Positions 1 to 13,966 of a DNA stretch of 64,000 nucleotides are shown here, piece by piece; the stretch's first letter is position 1; every line of letters starts with the position of its first letter. A model generated the notes under the pieces. The model was not told the DNA's origin, did not search any database, and was given only the letters and a program-made list of their open reading frames with translations. The DNA is from Sympetrum striolatum. Taxonomy: Eukaryota; Arthropoda; Insecta; Odonata; Libellulidae. A program made the translations under genes and the position numbers. The stretch spans positions 248,001 through 312,000 of the forward strand of contig CANPUZ010000064.1 in NCBI GenBank assembly GCA_947579665.1, written 5' to 3'.

Positions 1-3000
1 CCTCAGGGAATGATCTGAATAAAAGCAATGAAGAGCAAATTAGACAGAAAAGAAAATAATCTCATTCAATATCAAAATTCAATTAAAATGACGAATTACA
101 ACAATCGAATCTAACTTTAATCTGTATGATTAATATAAGATACTTGTTTATCATAATATTTACGATTTATCCGGTCCCTTCTATCTTAGAATCCTTACAG
201 CAACCATTAGAAATCCTTCGTTACCTCAGGGAATGATCTGAATAAGGGCAAAGAAGAGGAAATTATACAGAAAAGAAAATAATCTCATTCAATATCAAAA
301 TTCAATTAAAAAGACGAATTACAACAATCGAATCTAACTTTAATCTATATGATTATTATAAGATACTTATTTATCATAATATTTACGATTTATCCGGTGC
401 CTTCTCTCTTAGAATCCTTACAGCATACCTTAAAATTCCTTCGTTACCTCAGGGAATGATCTGAATAAGGGCAAAGAAGAGCAAATTAGACAGAAAAGAA
501 AATAATCTCATTCAATATCAAAATTCAATAAAAATGACGAATTACAACAATCGAATCTAACTTTAATCTATATGATTATTATAAGATACTTATTTATCAT
601 AATATTTACGATTTATCCGGTGCCTTCTCTCTTAGAATCCTTACAGCATACCTTAAAATTACTTCGTTACCTCAGGGAATGATCTAAATAAGGGCAAAGA
701 AGAGGAAATTAGACAGAAAAGAAAATAATCTCATTCAATATCAAAATTCAATAAAAATGACGAATTACAACAATCGAATCTAACTTTAATCTATATGATT
801 ATTATAAGATACTTATATATCATAATATTTACGATTTATCCGGTCCCTTCTCTCTTAGAATCCTTACAGCATCCCTTAGAAATCCTTCGTTACCTCAGGG
901 AATGATCTAAATAAGTGCAAAGAAGAGGAAATTAGACAGAAAAGAAAATAATCTCATTCAATATCAAAATTCAATTAAAATGACGAATTACAACAATCGA
1001 ATCTAACTTTAATATATATGATTATTATACGATACCTATTTATCATAATATTTACGATTTATCCGGTCCCTTCTCTATTAGAATCCTTACAGCATCCCTT
1101 AGAAATCCTTCGTTAACTCAGGGAATGATCTAAATAAGGGCAAAGAAGAGGAAATTAGACAGAAAAGAATATAATCTCATTCAATATCAAAATTCAATTA
1201 AAATGACGAATTACAACAATCGAATCTAACTTTAATCTGTATGATTATTAAAAGATACTTATTTATCATTATATTTACGATTTATCTGGTCCCTTCTCCC
1301 TTAGAATCCTTACAGCATCCCTTAGAAATCCTTCGTTACCTCAGGGAATGATCTAAATAAGGGCAAAGAAGAGGCAATTAGACAGAAAAGAAAATAATCT
1401 CATTCAATATCAAAATTCAATAAAATGACGAATTACAACAATCGAAACTAACTTTAATCTATATGATTATTATAAGATACTTATTTATCATAATATTTAC
1501 GATTTATGCGGTCCCTTCTCTTTTGGAATCCTTACAGCATCCCTTAGAAATCCTTTGTTACCTCAGGAAATGATCTGAATAAGGGCAAAGAAGAGGAAAT
1601 TAGACAGAAAAGAAAATAATCTCATTCAATATCAAAATTAAATTAAAATGACGAATTACAACAATCGAATCTAACTTTAATCTATATGATTATTATAAGA
1701 TACTTATTTATCATAATATTTACGATTTATCCGGTCCCTTCTCTCTTAGAATCCTTACAGCATCCCTTAAAATTCCTTCGCTACCCCAGGGAATGATCTG
1801 AATAAGGGCATAGAAGAGGAAATTAGACAGAAAAGAAAATAATCTCATTCAATATCGAAATTCAATTAAAATGACGAATTACAACAATCGAATCTAACTT
1901 TAATCTATATGATTATTATAAGATACTTCTTTATCATAATATTTACGATTTATCCGGTCCCTTCTCTCTTAGAATCCTTACAGCATCCCTTAGAAATCCT
2001 TCGTTACCTCAGGGAATGATCTAAATAAGGGCAAAGAAGAGGAAATTAGACAGAAAAGAAAATGGTCTCATTCAATATCGAAATTCAATAAAAACGACGA
2101 ATTACAACAATCGAATCTAACTTTAATCTGTATGATTATTATAAGATACTTATTTATTATAATATTTACGATTTATCCGGTCCCTTCTCTCTAAGAATCC
2201 TTACAGCTTCCCTTAGAAATCCTTCGATAGCTCAGGGAATGATCTAAATAAGGGCAAAGAAGAGGAAATTAGACAGAAAAGAAAATAATCTCATTCAATA
2301 TCAAAATTCAATATAAATGACGAATTACAACAATCGAATCTAACTTTAATCTATATGATTATTATAAAATACTTATTTATCATAATATTTACGATTTATC
2401 CGGTCCCTTCTCTCTTAGAATCCTTACAGCATCCCTTAGAAATCCTTCGTACCTCAGGGAATGATCTAAATTAGGGCAAAGAAGAGGAAATTAGACAGAA
2501 AAGAAAATAATCTCATTCAATATCAAAATTCAATAAAAATGACGAATTACAACAATCGAATCTAACTTTAATCTATATGATTATTATAAGATACTTATTT
2601 ATCATAATATTTACGATTTATCCGGTCCCTTCTCTCTTAGAATCCTTACAGCATCACTTAGAATCCTTCGTACCTCAGGGAATGATCTAAATAAGGGCAA
2701 AGAAGAGGATATTTGACAGAAAAGAAAATAATCTCATTCAATATAAAAAATTCAATTAAAATGACGAATTACAACAATCGAATCTAACTTTAATCTGTAT
2801 GATTAATATAAGATACTTGTTTATCATAATATTTACGATTTATCCGGTCCCTTCTCTCTTAGAATCCTTAGAGCATCCCTTAGAAATCTTTCGTTACCTC
2901 AGGGAATGATCTAAATAAGGGTAAAGAAGAGGAAATTAGACAGAAAAGAAAGTTATCTCATTCAATATAAATGACGAGTTACATCTATCGAATCTAACTT

Positions 3001-4489
3001 TAATCTATATGATTATTATAAGATACTTATTTATCATAATATTTACGATTTATCCGGTCCCTTCTCTCTTAGAATCCTTACAGCATCCCTTAGAAATCCT
3101 TCGTTACCTCAGGGAATGATCTAAATAAGGGCAAAGAAGAGGAAATTAGACAGAAAAGAAAATAATCTCATTCAATATCAAAATTCAATTACAATGACGA
3201 ATTACAACAATCGAATCTAACTTTAATCTATATGATTATTATAAGATACTTATTGATCATAATATTTACGATTTATTCGGTCCCTTCTCTCTTAGAATCC
3301 TTACAGCATCCCTTAGAAATCCTTCGTTACCTCATGGAATGATCTAAATATGGGCAAAGAAGAGGAAATTAGACAGAAAAGAAAATAATCTCATTCAATA
3401 TCAAAATTCAATTAAAATGACGAATTACAACAATCGAATCTAACTTTAATCTGTATGATTATTAAAAGATACATATTTATCATAATATTTACGATTTATC
3501 CGGTCCCTTCTCTCTTAGAATCCTTACAGCATCCCTTAGAAATCCTTTGTTACCTCAGGGAATGATCTAAATAAGGGCAAAGAAGAGGAAATTAGACAGA
3601 AAAAAAAATAATCTCATTCAATATCCAAATTCAATTATAATGACGAATTACAACAATCGAATCTAACTTTAATCTATATGATTACTATAAGATACTTATT
3701 TATCATAATATTTACGATTTATCCGGTCCCTTCTCTCTAAGAATCCATATAGCATCCCTTAGAAATCCTTCGTTACCTCAGGGAATGATCAAATATAGGC
3801 AAAGAAGAGGAAATTAGACAGAAAAGATAATAATCTCATTCAATATCAAAATTCAATTAAAATGACGAATTACAACAATCGAATCTAACTTTAATCTGTA
3901 TGATTATTAAAAGATACTTATTTATCATAATATTTACGATTTATCCGGTCCCTTCTCTCTTAGAATCCTTACAGCATCCCTTAGAAATCCTTCGTTACCT
4001 CAGGGAATGATCTAAATAAGGGCAAAGAAGAGGAAATTAGACAGAAAAGAAAATAATCTCATATATATCAAAATTCAATAAAAATGACGAATTACAACAA
4101 TCGAATCTAACTTTAATCTGTATGATTAATATAAGATACTTGTTTATCATAATATTTACGATTTATCCGGTCCTTTCTCTCTTAGAATCCTTACAGCATC
4201 CCTAAGAAATCCTTCGTTACCTCATGGAATGATCTAAAAATGGGCAAAGAAGAGGAAATTAGACAGAAAAGAAAATAATCTCATTCAATATCAAAATTCA
4301 ATAAAAATGACGAATTACAACAATCGAATCTTACTTTAATCTGTATGATTCTTAAAAGATACTTATTTATCATAATATTTACGATTTATCCGGTCCCTTC
4401 TCTCTTAGAATCCTTACAGCATCCCTTAGAAATCCTTCGTTACCTCAGGGAATGATCTAAATAAGGGCAAAGAAGAGGAAATTAGACAG
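1..4489 (+). repeat. Left section: diverged monomers without a clear HOR
   Basis: About 20 monomers with many private substitutions and few long identical blocks. Several are isolated examples of types that are amplified elsewhere. The monomer with gatttatgcgg and cttttggaatcc near 1501-1530 resembles the one repeated in domain B. The pair with aatataaaaaattc (2742) and gagttacatctatcg (about 2975) resembles a pair repeated in domain C (47055-47310, 50175-50435 and 54190-54450 regions). The section therefore looks like an older or less homogenised part of the array. The right limit is approximate. Confidence 0.7.
2781..2990 (+). repeat. Short monomer (210 bp) with a 13-bp deletion
   Basis: Measured from aatctaactt to the next aatctaactt, this unit is 210 bp, 13 less than the standard 223. 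The missing bases lie at the CAATAT at 2963-2968. The corresponding monomer in domain C (about 47277) has two CAATAT copies 13 bp apart, while this one has a single copy. This fits slippage or microhomology-mediated deletion between the two short repeats. Confidence 0.85.
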
Positions 4490-4828
4490 AAAAGAAAATA
4501 ATCTCATTATATATCAAAATTCAATAAAAATGACGAATTACAACAATCGAATCTAACTTTAATCTCTATGATTATTATAAGATACATATTTATCATAATA
4601 TTTACGATTTATCCGGTCCCTTCTCTCTTAGAATCCATACAGCATCCCTTAAAATTCCTTCGCTGCCCCAGGGAATGATCTGAATAAGGGCAAAGAAGAG
4701 GAAATTAGACAGAAAAGAAAATAATCTCATTCAATATCAAAATTCAATTAAAATGACGAATTACAACAATCGAATCTAACTTTTATCTATATGATTATTA
4801 TAAGATACTTATTTATCATAATATTTAC

Positions 4829-6610
4829 GATTAATCCGGTCCCTCCTCTCTTAGAATCCTTACAGCATCCCTTAAAATTCCTTCGCTACCCCAGGGAATG
4901 ATCTGAATAAGGGCAAAGAAGAGGGTATTAGACAGAAAAGAAAATAATCTCATTCAATATCAAAATTCAATTAAAATGAGGAATTACAACAATCGAATCT
5001 AACTTTAATCTGTATGATTATTAAAAGATACTTATTTATCATAATATTTACGATTTATCCGGTCCCTTCTCTCTTAGAATCCTTACAGCATCCCTTAGAA
5101 ATCCTTCGTTACCTCAGGGAATGATCTAAATAAGGGCAAAAGGGAGGAAATTAGACAGAAAAGAAAATAATCTCATATATATCAAAATTCAATAAAAATG
5201 ACGAATTACAACAATCGAATCTAACTTTAATCTGTATGATTATTATAAGATACTTATTTATCATAATATTTACGATTTATCCGGTCCCTTCTCTCTAAGA
5301 ATCCATATAGCATCCCTTAGAAATCCTTCGTTACCTCAGGGAATGATCTGAATAAGGGCAAAGAAGAGGAAATTAGACAGAAAAGAAAATAATCTCATTC
5401 AATATCATAATTCAATTAAAATGACGAATTACAACAATCGAATCTAACTTTAATCTGTATGATTAATATAAGATACTTGTTTATCATAATATTTACGATT
5501 TATCCGGTCCCATCCATCTTAGAATCCTTACAGCATCCCATAGAAATCCTTCGTTACCTCATGGAATGATCTGAATAAGGGCAAAGAAGAGGTAATTAGA
5601 CAGAAAAGAAAATAATCTCATTCAATATCAAAATTCAATTAAAATGACGAATTACAACAATCGAATCTAACTTTAATCTGTATGATTAATATAAGATACT
5701 TGTTTATCATAATATTTACGATTTATCCAGTCCCTTCTCTCTTTGAATCCTTACAGCATCCCTTAGAAATCCTTCGTTACTTCATGGAATGATCTAAATA
5801 TGGGCAAAGAAGAGGAAATTAGACAGAAAAGAAAATAATCTCATTCAATATCAAAATTCAATTAAAATAACGAATTACAACAATCGAATCTAACTTTAAT
5901 CTGTATGATTAATATAAGATACTTGTTTATCATAATATTTACGATTTATCCGGTACCTTCTCTCTTAGAATCCTTACAGTATCCCTAAGAAAACTTCGTT
6001 ACCTCATGGAATGATCTAAAAAAGGGCAAAGAAGAGGAAATTAGACAGAAAAGAAAATAATCTCATTATATATCAAAATTCAATAAAAATGACGAATTAC
6101 AACAATCGAATCTAACTTTAATCTATATGATTATTATAAGATACTTATTTATCATAATATTTACGATTTATCCGGTCCCTTCTCTCATAGAATCCTTACA
6201 GCATCCCTTAGAAATCCTTCGTACCTCAGGGAATGATCTAAATAAGGGCAAAAAAGAGGAAATTAGACAGAAAAGAAAATAATCTCATTCAATATCAAAA
6301 TTCAATAAAAATGACGAATTACAACAATCGAATCTAACTTTAATCTCTATGATTATTATAAGATACATATTTATCATAATATTTACGATTTATCCGGTCC
6401 CTTCTCTCTTAGAATCCATACAGCATCCCTTATAAACTCCTTCGCTACCCCAGGGAATGATCTGAATAAGGGCAAAGAAGAGGAAATTAGACAGAAAAGA
6501 AAATAATCTCATTCAATATCAAAATTCAATTAAAATGACGAATTACAACAATCGAATCTAACTTTTATCTATATGATTATTATAAGATACTTATTTATCA
6601 TAATATTTAC
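4829..6610 (+). repeat. Domain A unit 1 (8 monomers, 1782 bp)
   Basis: A compact version of the domain A order: attaaaag, catatatatc, aagaatccatatag, attaatataag with cccatag, gaggtaatt with ccagtccc and acttcatgg, ccctaagaa with ctaaaaaaggg, cgtacc, then taatctctatg. It lacks the cttactttaatc/attcttaaaag monomer of the later units. It may be an early form of the HOR or a deleted one. Confidence 0.7.
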
Positions 6611-8394
6611 GATTAATCCGGTCCCTCCTCTCTTAGAATCCTTACAGCATCCCTTAAAATTCCTTCGCTACCCCAGGGAATGATCTGAATAAGGGCAAAG
6701 AAGAGGAAATTACACAGAAAAGAAAATAATCTCATTCAATATCAAAATTCAATTAAAATGACCAATTACAACAATCGAATCTAACTTTAATCTATATGAT
6801 TATTATAAGATACTTATTGATCATAATATTTACGATTTATCCGGTCCCTTCTCTCTTAGAATCCTTACAGCATCCCTTAGAAATCCTTCGTTACCTCATG
6901 GAATGATCTAAATATGGGCAAAGAAGAGGAAATTAGACAGAAAAGAAAATAATCTCATTCAATATCAAAATTCAATTAAAATGACGAATTACAACAATCG
7001 AATCTAAATTTAATCTGTATGATTATTAAAAGATACATATTTATCATAATATTTACGATTTATCCGGTCCCTTCTCTCTTAGAATCCTTACAGCATCCCT
7101 TAGAAATCCTTCGTTACCTCAGGGAATGATCTAAATAAGGGCAAAGAAGAGGAAATTAGACAGAAAAAAAAATAATCTCATTCAATATCAAAATTCAATT
7201 ATAATGACGAATTACAACAATCGAATCTAACTTTAATCTATATGATTACTATAAGATACTTATTTATCATAATATTTACGATTTATCCGGTCCCTTCTCT
7301 CTTAGAATCCTTACAGCATCCCTTAGAAATCCTTCGTTACCTCATGGAATGATCTAAATATGGGCAAAGAAGAGGAAATTAGACAGAAAAGATAATAATC
7401 TCATTCAATATCAAAATTCAATTAAAATGACGAATTACAACAATCGAATCTAACTTTAATCTGTATGATTATTAAAAGATACTTATTTATCATAATATTT
7501 ACGATTTATCCGGTCCATTCTCTCTTAGAATCCTTACAGCATCCCTTAGAAATCCTTCGTTACCTCAGGGAATGATCTAAATAAGGGCAAAGAAGAGGCA
7601 ATTAGACAGAAAAGAAAATAATCTCATTCAATATCAAAATTCAATTAAAATGACGAATTACAACAATCGAATCTAACTTTAATCTGTATGATTATTATAA
7701 GATACTTATTTATCATAATATTTACGATTTATCCGGTCCCTTCTCTCTTAGAATCCTTACAGCATCCCTTAGAAATCCTTCGTTACCTCATGGAATGATC
7801 TGAATAAGGGCAAAGAAGAGGTAATTAGACAGAAAAGAAAATAATCTCATTCAATATCAAAATTCAATTAAAATGACGAATTACAACAATCGAATCTAAC
7901 TTTAATCTGTATGATTAATATAAGATACTTGTTTATCATAATATTTACGATTTATCCAGTCCCTTCTCTCTTAGAATCCTTACAGCATCCCTTAGAAATC
8001 CTTCGTTACTTCATGGAATGATCTAAATATGGGCAAAGAAGAGGAAATTAGACAGAAAAGAAAATAATCTCATTCAATATCAAAATTCAATTAAAATGAC
8101 GAATTACAACAATCGAATCTAACTTTAATCTGTATGATTAATATAAGATACTTGTTTATCATAATATTTACGATTTATCCAGTCCCTTCTCTCTTAGAAT
8201 CCTTACAGCATCCCTTAGAAATCCTTCGTTACTTCATGGAATGATCTAAATATGGGCAAAGAAGAGGAAATTAGACAGAAAAGACAATAATCTCATTCAA
8301 TATCAAAATTCAATTAAAATGACGAATTACAACAATCGAATCTAACTTTTATCTATATGATTATTATAAGATACTTATTTATCATAATATTTAC
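6611..8394 (+). repeat. Domain A unit 2 (8 monomers, 1784 bp)
   Basis: It has the same length as unit 1 but different content. It begins with a monomer carrying aattacacag and gaccaattac, then types with attaaaag, attactataag, gataataatc, gaggcaatt and gaggtaatt, then two successive monomers with ccagtccc and acttcatgg. The acttcatgg-gacaataatc monomer joins directly to cttttatct near 8283-8350, skipping several monomers present at that place in later units. That is a likely exchange junction. Confidence 0.65.
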
Positions 8395-11300
8395 GATTAA
8401 TCCGGTCCCTCCTCTCTTAGAATCCTTACAGCATCCCTTAAAATTCCTTCGCTACCCCAGGGAATGATCTGAATAAGGGCAAAGAAAAGGAAATTAGACA
8501 GAAAAGAAAATAATCTCATTCAATATCAAAATTCAATTAAAATGACGAATTACAACAATCGAATCTAACTTTAATCTGTATGATTATTAAAAGATACTTA
8601 TTTATCATAATATTTACGATTTATCCGGTCCCTTCTCTCTTAGAATCCTTACAGCATCCCTTAGAAATCCTTCGTTACCTCAGGGAATGATCTAAATAAG
8701 GGCAAAGAAGAGGAAATTAGACAGAAAAGAAAATAATCTCATATATATCAAAATTCAATAAAAATGACGAATTACAACAATCGAATCTAACTTTAATCTG
8801 TATGATTATTATAAGATACTTATTTATCATAATATTTACGATTTATCCGGTCCCTTCTCTCTAAGAATCCATATAGCATCCCTTAGAAATCCTTCGTTAC
8901 CTCAGGGAATGATCTGAATAAGGGCAAAGAAGAGGAAATTAGACAGAAAAGAAAATAATCTCATTCAATATCATTATTCAATTAAAATGACGAATTACAA
9001 CAATCGAATCTAACTTTAATCTGTATGATTAATATAAGATACTTGTTTATCATAATATTTACGATTTATCCGGTCCCTTCTCTCTTAGAATCCTTACAGC
9101 ATCCCATAGAAATCCTTCGTTACCTCATGGAATGATCTAAATATGGGCAAAGAAGAGGAAATTAGACAGAAAAGAAAATAATCTCATTCAATATCAAAAT
9201 TCAATTAAAATGACGAATTACAACAATCGAATCTAACTTTAATCTGTATGATTATTAAAAGATACATATTTATCATAATATTTACGATTTATCCGGTCCC
9301 TTCTCTCTTAGAATCCTTACAGCATCCCTTAGAAATCCTTCGTTACCTCAGGGAATGATCTAAATAAGGGCAAAGAAGAGGAAATTAGGCAGAAAAAAAA
9401 ATAATCTCATTCAATATCAAAATTCAATTATAATGACGAATTACAACAATCGAATCTAACTTTAATCTATATGATTACTATAAGATACATATTTATCATA
9501 ATATTTACGATTTATCCGGTCCCTTCTCTCTTAGAATCCGTACAGCATCCCTTAGAAATCCTTCGTTACCTCAGGGAATGATCTGAATAAGGGCAAAGAA
9601 GAGGAAATTAGACAGAAAAGAAAAAAATCTCATTCAATATCAAAATTCAATTAAAATGACGAATTACAACAATCGAATCTAACTTTAATCTGTATGATTA
9701 ATATAAGATACTTGTTTATCATAATATTTACGATTTATCCGGTCCCTTCTCTCTTAGAATCCTTACAGCATACCTTAGAAATCCTTCGTTACCTCAGGGA
9801 ATGATCTGAATAAGGGCAAAGAAGAGGAAATTAGACAGAAAAGAAAATAATCTCATTCAATATCAAAATTCAATTAAAATGACGAATTACAACAATCGAA
9901 TCTAACTTTAATCTGTATGCTTAATATAAGATACTTGTTTATCATAATATTTACGATTTATCCGGTCCCTTCTCTCTTAGAATCCTTACAGCATCCCTTG
10001 GAAATCCTTCGTTACCTCAGGGAATGATCTAAATAGGGGCAAAGAAGAGGAAATTAGACAGAAAAGAAAATAATCTCATTCAATATCAAAATTCATTAAA
10101 AATGAGGAATTACATTAATCAAATCTAACTTTAATCTGTATGATTAATATAAGATACTTGTTTATCATAATATTTACGATTTATCCAGTCCCTTCTCTCT
10201 TAGAATCCTTACAGCATCCCTTAGAAATCCTTCGTTACTTCATGGAATGATCTAAATATGGGCAAAGAAGAGGAAATTAGACAGAAAAGAAAATAATCTC
10301 ATTCAATATCAAAATTCAATTAAAATGACGAATTACAACAATCGAATCTAACTTTAATCTGTATGATTAATATAAGATACTTGTTTATCATAATATTTAC
10401 GATTTATCCGGTCCCTTCTCTCTTAGAATCCTTACAGCATCCCTAAGAAATCCTTCGTTACCTCATGGAATGATCTAAAAAAGGGCAAAGAAGAGGAAAT
10501 TAGACAGAAAAGAAAATAATCTCATTCAATATCAAGATTCAATTAAAATGACGAATTACAACAATCGAATCTTACTTTAATCTGTATGATTCTTAAATGA
10601 TACTTATTTATCATAATATTTACGATTTATCCGGTCCCTTCTCTCTTAGAATCCTTACAGCATCCCTTAGAAATCCTTCGTTACCTCAGGGAATGATCTA
10701 AATAAGGGCAAAGAAGAGGAAATTAGAGAGAAAAAAAAATAATCTCATTCAATATCAAAATTCAATTATAATGACGAATTACAACAATCGAATCTAACTT
10801 TAATCTATATGATTATTATAAGATACTTATTTATCATAATATTTACGATTTATCCGGTCCCTTCTCTCTTAGAATCCTTACAGCATCCCTTAGAAATCCT
10901 TCGTTACCTCATGGAATGATCTAAATATGGGCAAAGAAGAGGAAATTAGACAGAAAAGATAATAATCTCATTCAATATCAAAATTCAATTAAAATGACGA
11001 ATTACAACAATCGAATCTAACTTTAATCTGTATGATTATTAAAAGATACTTATTTATCATAATATTTACGATTTATCCGGTCCCTTCTCTCTTAGAATCC
11101 TTACAGCATCCCTTAGAAATCCTTCGTTACCTCAGGGAATGATCTAAATAAGGGCAAAGAAGAGGCAATTAGACAGAAAAGAAAATAATCCCATTCAATA
11201 TCAAAATTCAATTAAAATGACGAATTACAACAATCGAATCTAACTTTAATCTGTATGATTATTATAAGATACTTATTTATCATAATATTTACGATTTATC

Positions 11301-13966
11301 CGGTCCCTTCTCTCTAAGAATCCATATAGCATCCCTTAGAAATCCTTCGTTACCTCAGGGAATGATCTGAATAAGGGCAAAGAAGAGGAAATTAGACAGA
11401 AAAGAAAATAATCTCATTCAATATCATTATTCAATTAAAATGACGAATTACAACAATCGAATCTAACTTTAATCTGTATGATTAATATAAGATACTTGTT
11501 TATCATAATATTTACGATTTATCCGGTCCCTTCTCTCTTAGAATCCTTACAGCATCCCATAGAAATCCTTCGTTACCTCATGGAATGATCTGAATAAGGG
11601 CAAAGAAGAGGTAATTAGACAGAAAAGAAAATAATCTCATTCAATATCAAAATTCAATTAAAATGACGAATTACAACAATCGAATCTAACTTTAATCTGT
11701 ATGATTATTAAAAGATACTTATTTATCATAATATTTACGATTTATCCGGTCCCTTCTCTCTTAGAATCCTTACAGCATCCCATAGAAATCCTTCGTTACC
11801 TCATGGAATGATCTGAATAAGGGCAAAGAAGAGGTAATTAGACAGAAAAGAAAATAATCTCATTCAATATCAAAATTCAATTAAAATGACGAATTACAAC
11901 AATCGAATCTAACTTTAATCTGTATGATTATTATAAGATACTTATTTATCATAATATTTACGATTTATCCGGTCCCTTGTCTCTAAGAATCCATATAGCA
12001 TCCCTTAGAAATCCTTCGTTACCTCAGGGAATGATCTGAATAAGGGCAAAGAAGAGGAAATTAGACAGAAAAGAAAATAATCTCATTCAATATCATTATT
12101 CAATTAAAATGACGAATTACAACAATCGAATCTAACTTTAATCTGTATGATTATTATAAGATACTTATTTATCATAATATTTACGATTTATCCGGTCCCT
12201 TCTCTCTAAGAATCCATATAGCATCCCTTAGAAATCCTTCGTTACCTCAGGGAATGATCTGAATAAGGGCAAAGAAGAAGTAATTAGACAGAAAAGAAAA
12301 TAATCCCATTCAATATCAAAATTCAATTAAAATGACGAATTACAACAATCGAATCTAACTTTAATCTGTATGATTATTATAAGATACTTATTTATCATAA
12401 TATTTACGATTTATCCGGTCCCTTCTCTCTAAGAATCCATATAGCATCCCTTAGAAATCCTTCGTTACCTCAGGGAATGATCTGAATAAGGGCAAAGAAG
12501 AGGAAATTAGACAGAAAAGAAAATAATCTCATTCAATATCATTATTCAATTAAAATGACGAATTACAACAATCGAATCTAACTTTAATCTGTATGATTAA
12601 TATAAGATACTTGTTTATCATAATATTTACGATTTATCCGGTCCCTTCTCTCTTAGAATCCTTACAGCATCCCATAGAAATCCTTCGTTACCTCATGGAA
12701 TGATCTGAATAAGGGCAAAGAAGAGGTAATTAGACAGAAAAGAAAATAATCTCATTCAATATCAAAATTCAATTAAAATGACGAATTACAACAATCGAAT
12801 CTAACTTTAATCTGTATGATTAATATAAGATACTTGTTTATCATAATATTTACGATTTATCCAGTCCCTTCTCTCTTAGAATCCTTACAGCATCCCTTAG
12901 AAATCCTTCGTTACTTCATGGAATGATCTAAATATGGGCAAAGAAGAGGAAATTAGACAGAAAAGACAATAATCTCATTCAATATCAAAATTCAATTAAA
13001 ATGACGAATTACAACAATCGAATCTAACTTTAATCTGTATGATTAATATAAGATACTTGTTTATCATAATATTTACGATTTATCCGGTCCATTCTCTCTT
13101 AGAATCCTTACAGCATCCCTAAGAAATCCTTCGTTACCTCATGGAATGATCTAAAAAAGGGCAAAGAAGAGGAAATTAGACAGAAAAGAAAATAATCTCA
13201 TTCAATATCAAAATTCAATTAAAATGACGAATTACAACAATCGAATCTTACTTTAATCTGTATGATTCTTAAAAGATACTTATTTATCATAATATTTACG
13301 ATTTATCCGGTCCCTTCTCTCTTAGAATCCTTACAGCATCCCTTAGAAATCCTTCGTTACCTCAGGGAATGATCTAAATAAGGGCAAAGAAGAGGAAATT
13401 AGACAGAAAAGAAAATAATCTCATTATATATCAAAATTCAAAAAAATGATGAATTGCAACAATCGAATCTAACTTTAATCTATATGATTATTATAAGATA
13501 CTTATTTATCATAATATTTACGATTTATCCGGTCCCTTCTCTCTTAGAATTCTTACAGCATCCCTTAGAAATCCTTCGTACCTCAGGGAATGATCTAAAT
13601 AAGGGCAAAGAAGAGGAAATTAGACAGAAAAGAAAATAATCTCATTCAATATCAAAATTCAATAAAAATGACGAATTACAACAATCGAATCTAACTTTAA
13701 TCTCTATGATTATTATAAGATACATATTTATCATAATATTTACGATTTATCCGGTCCCTTCTCTCTTAGAATCCATACAGCATCCCTTAAAATTCCTTCG
13801 CTGCCCCAGGGAATGATCTGAATAAGGGCAAAGAAGAGGAAATTAGACAGAAAAGAAAATAATCTCATTCAATATCAAAATTCAATTAAAATGACGAATT
13901 ACAACAATCGAATCTAACTTTTATCTATATGATTATTATAAGATACTTATTTATCATAATATTTAC
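8395..13966 (+). repeat. Domain A unit 3 (about 25 monomers, 5572 bp)
   Basis: It starts with the usual series and then holds a stretch (about 9540-10130) not seen in the other domain A units, with cataccttag, cccttggaaat and a monomer with tcattaaaaatgagg. From about 11165 the aagaatccatatag/cattattcaatt block appears several times in close succession (11321, 11985, 12209 and 12428 regions), which indicates local amplification. Confidence 0.7.
10081..10120 (+). repeat. Isolated domain-B-type monomer segment inside domain A
   Basis: The rare combination of tcattaaaaatgagg and attacattaatc, otherwise found only in domain B and its relatives (30590, 31925, 34375, 35710, 39050, 42610, 43950, 46395, 49290 and, modified, 52200 regions), occurs once here. 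It has its own change, atcaaatc. The preceding monomer with cccttggaaat also matches the domain B order, so at least two successive monomers are of B type. Confidence 0.8.

Noticed and set aside
13454..13639. 61-codon open frame as a possible small membrane-protein gene, also at 16126, 21252, 26598, 58004 and 62682
   Set aside because: It lies wholly inside satellite monomers and begins at a TTG with no in-frame ATG. It exists only through two small changes from the array consensus, and no promoter or other coding signal is present. The hydrophobic look comes from AT-rich codons.
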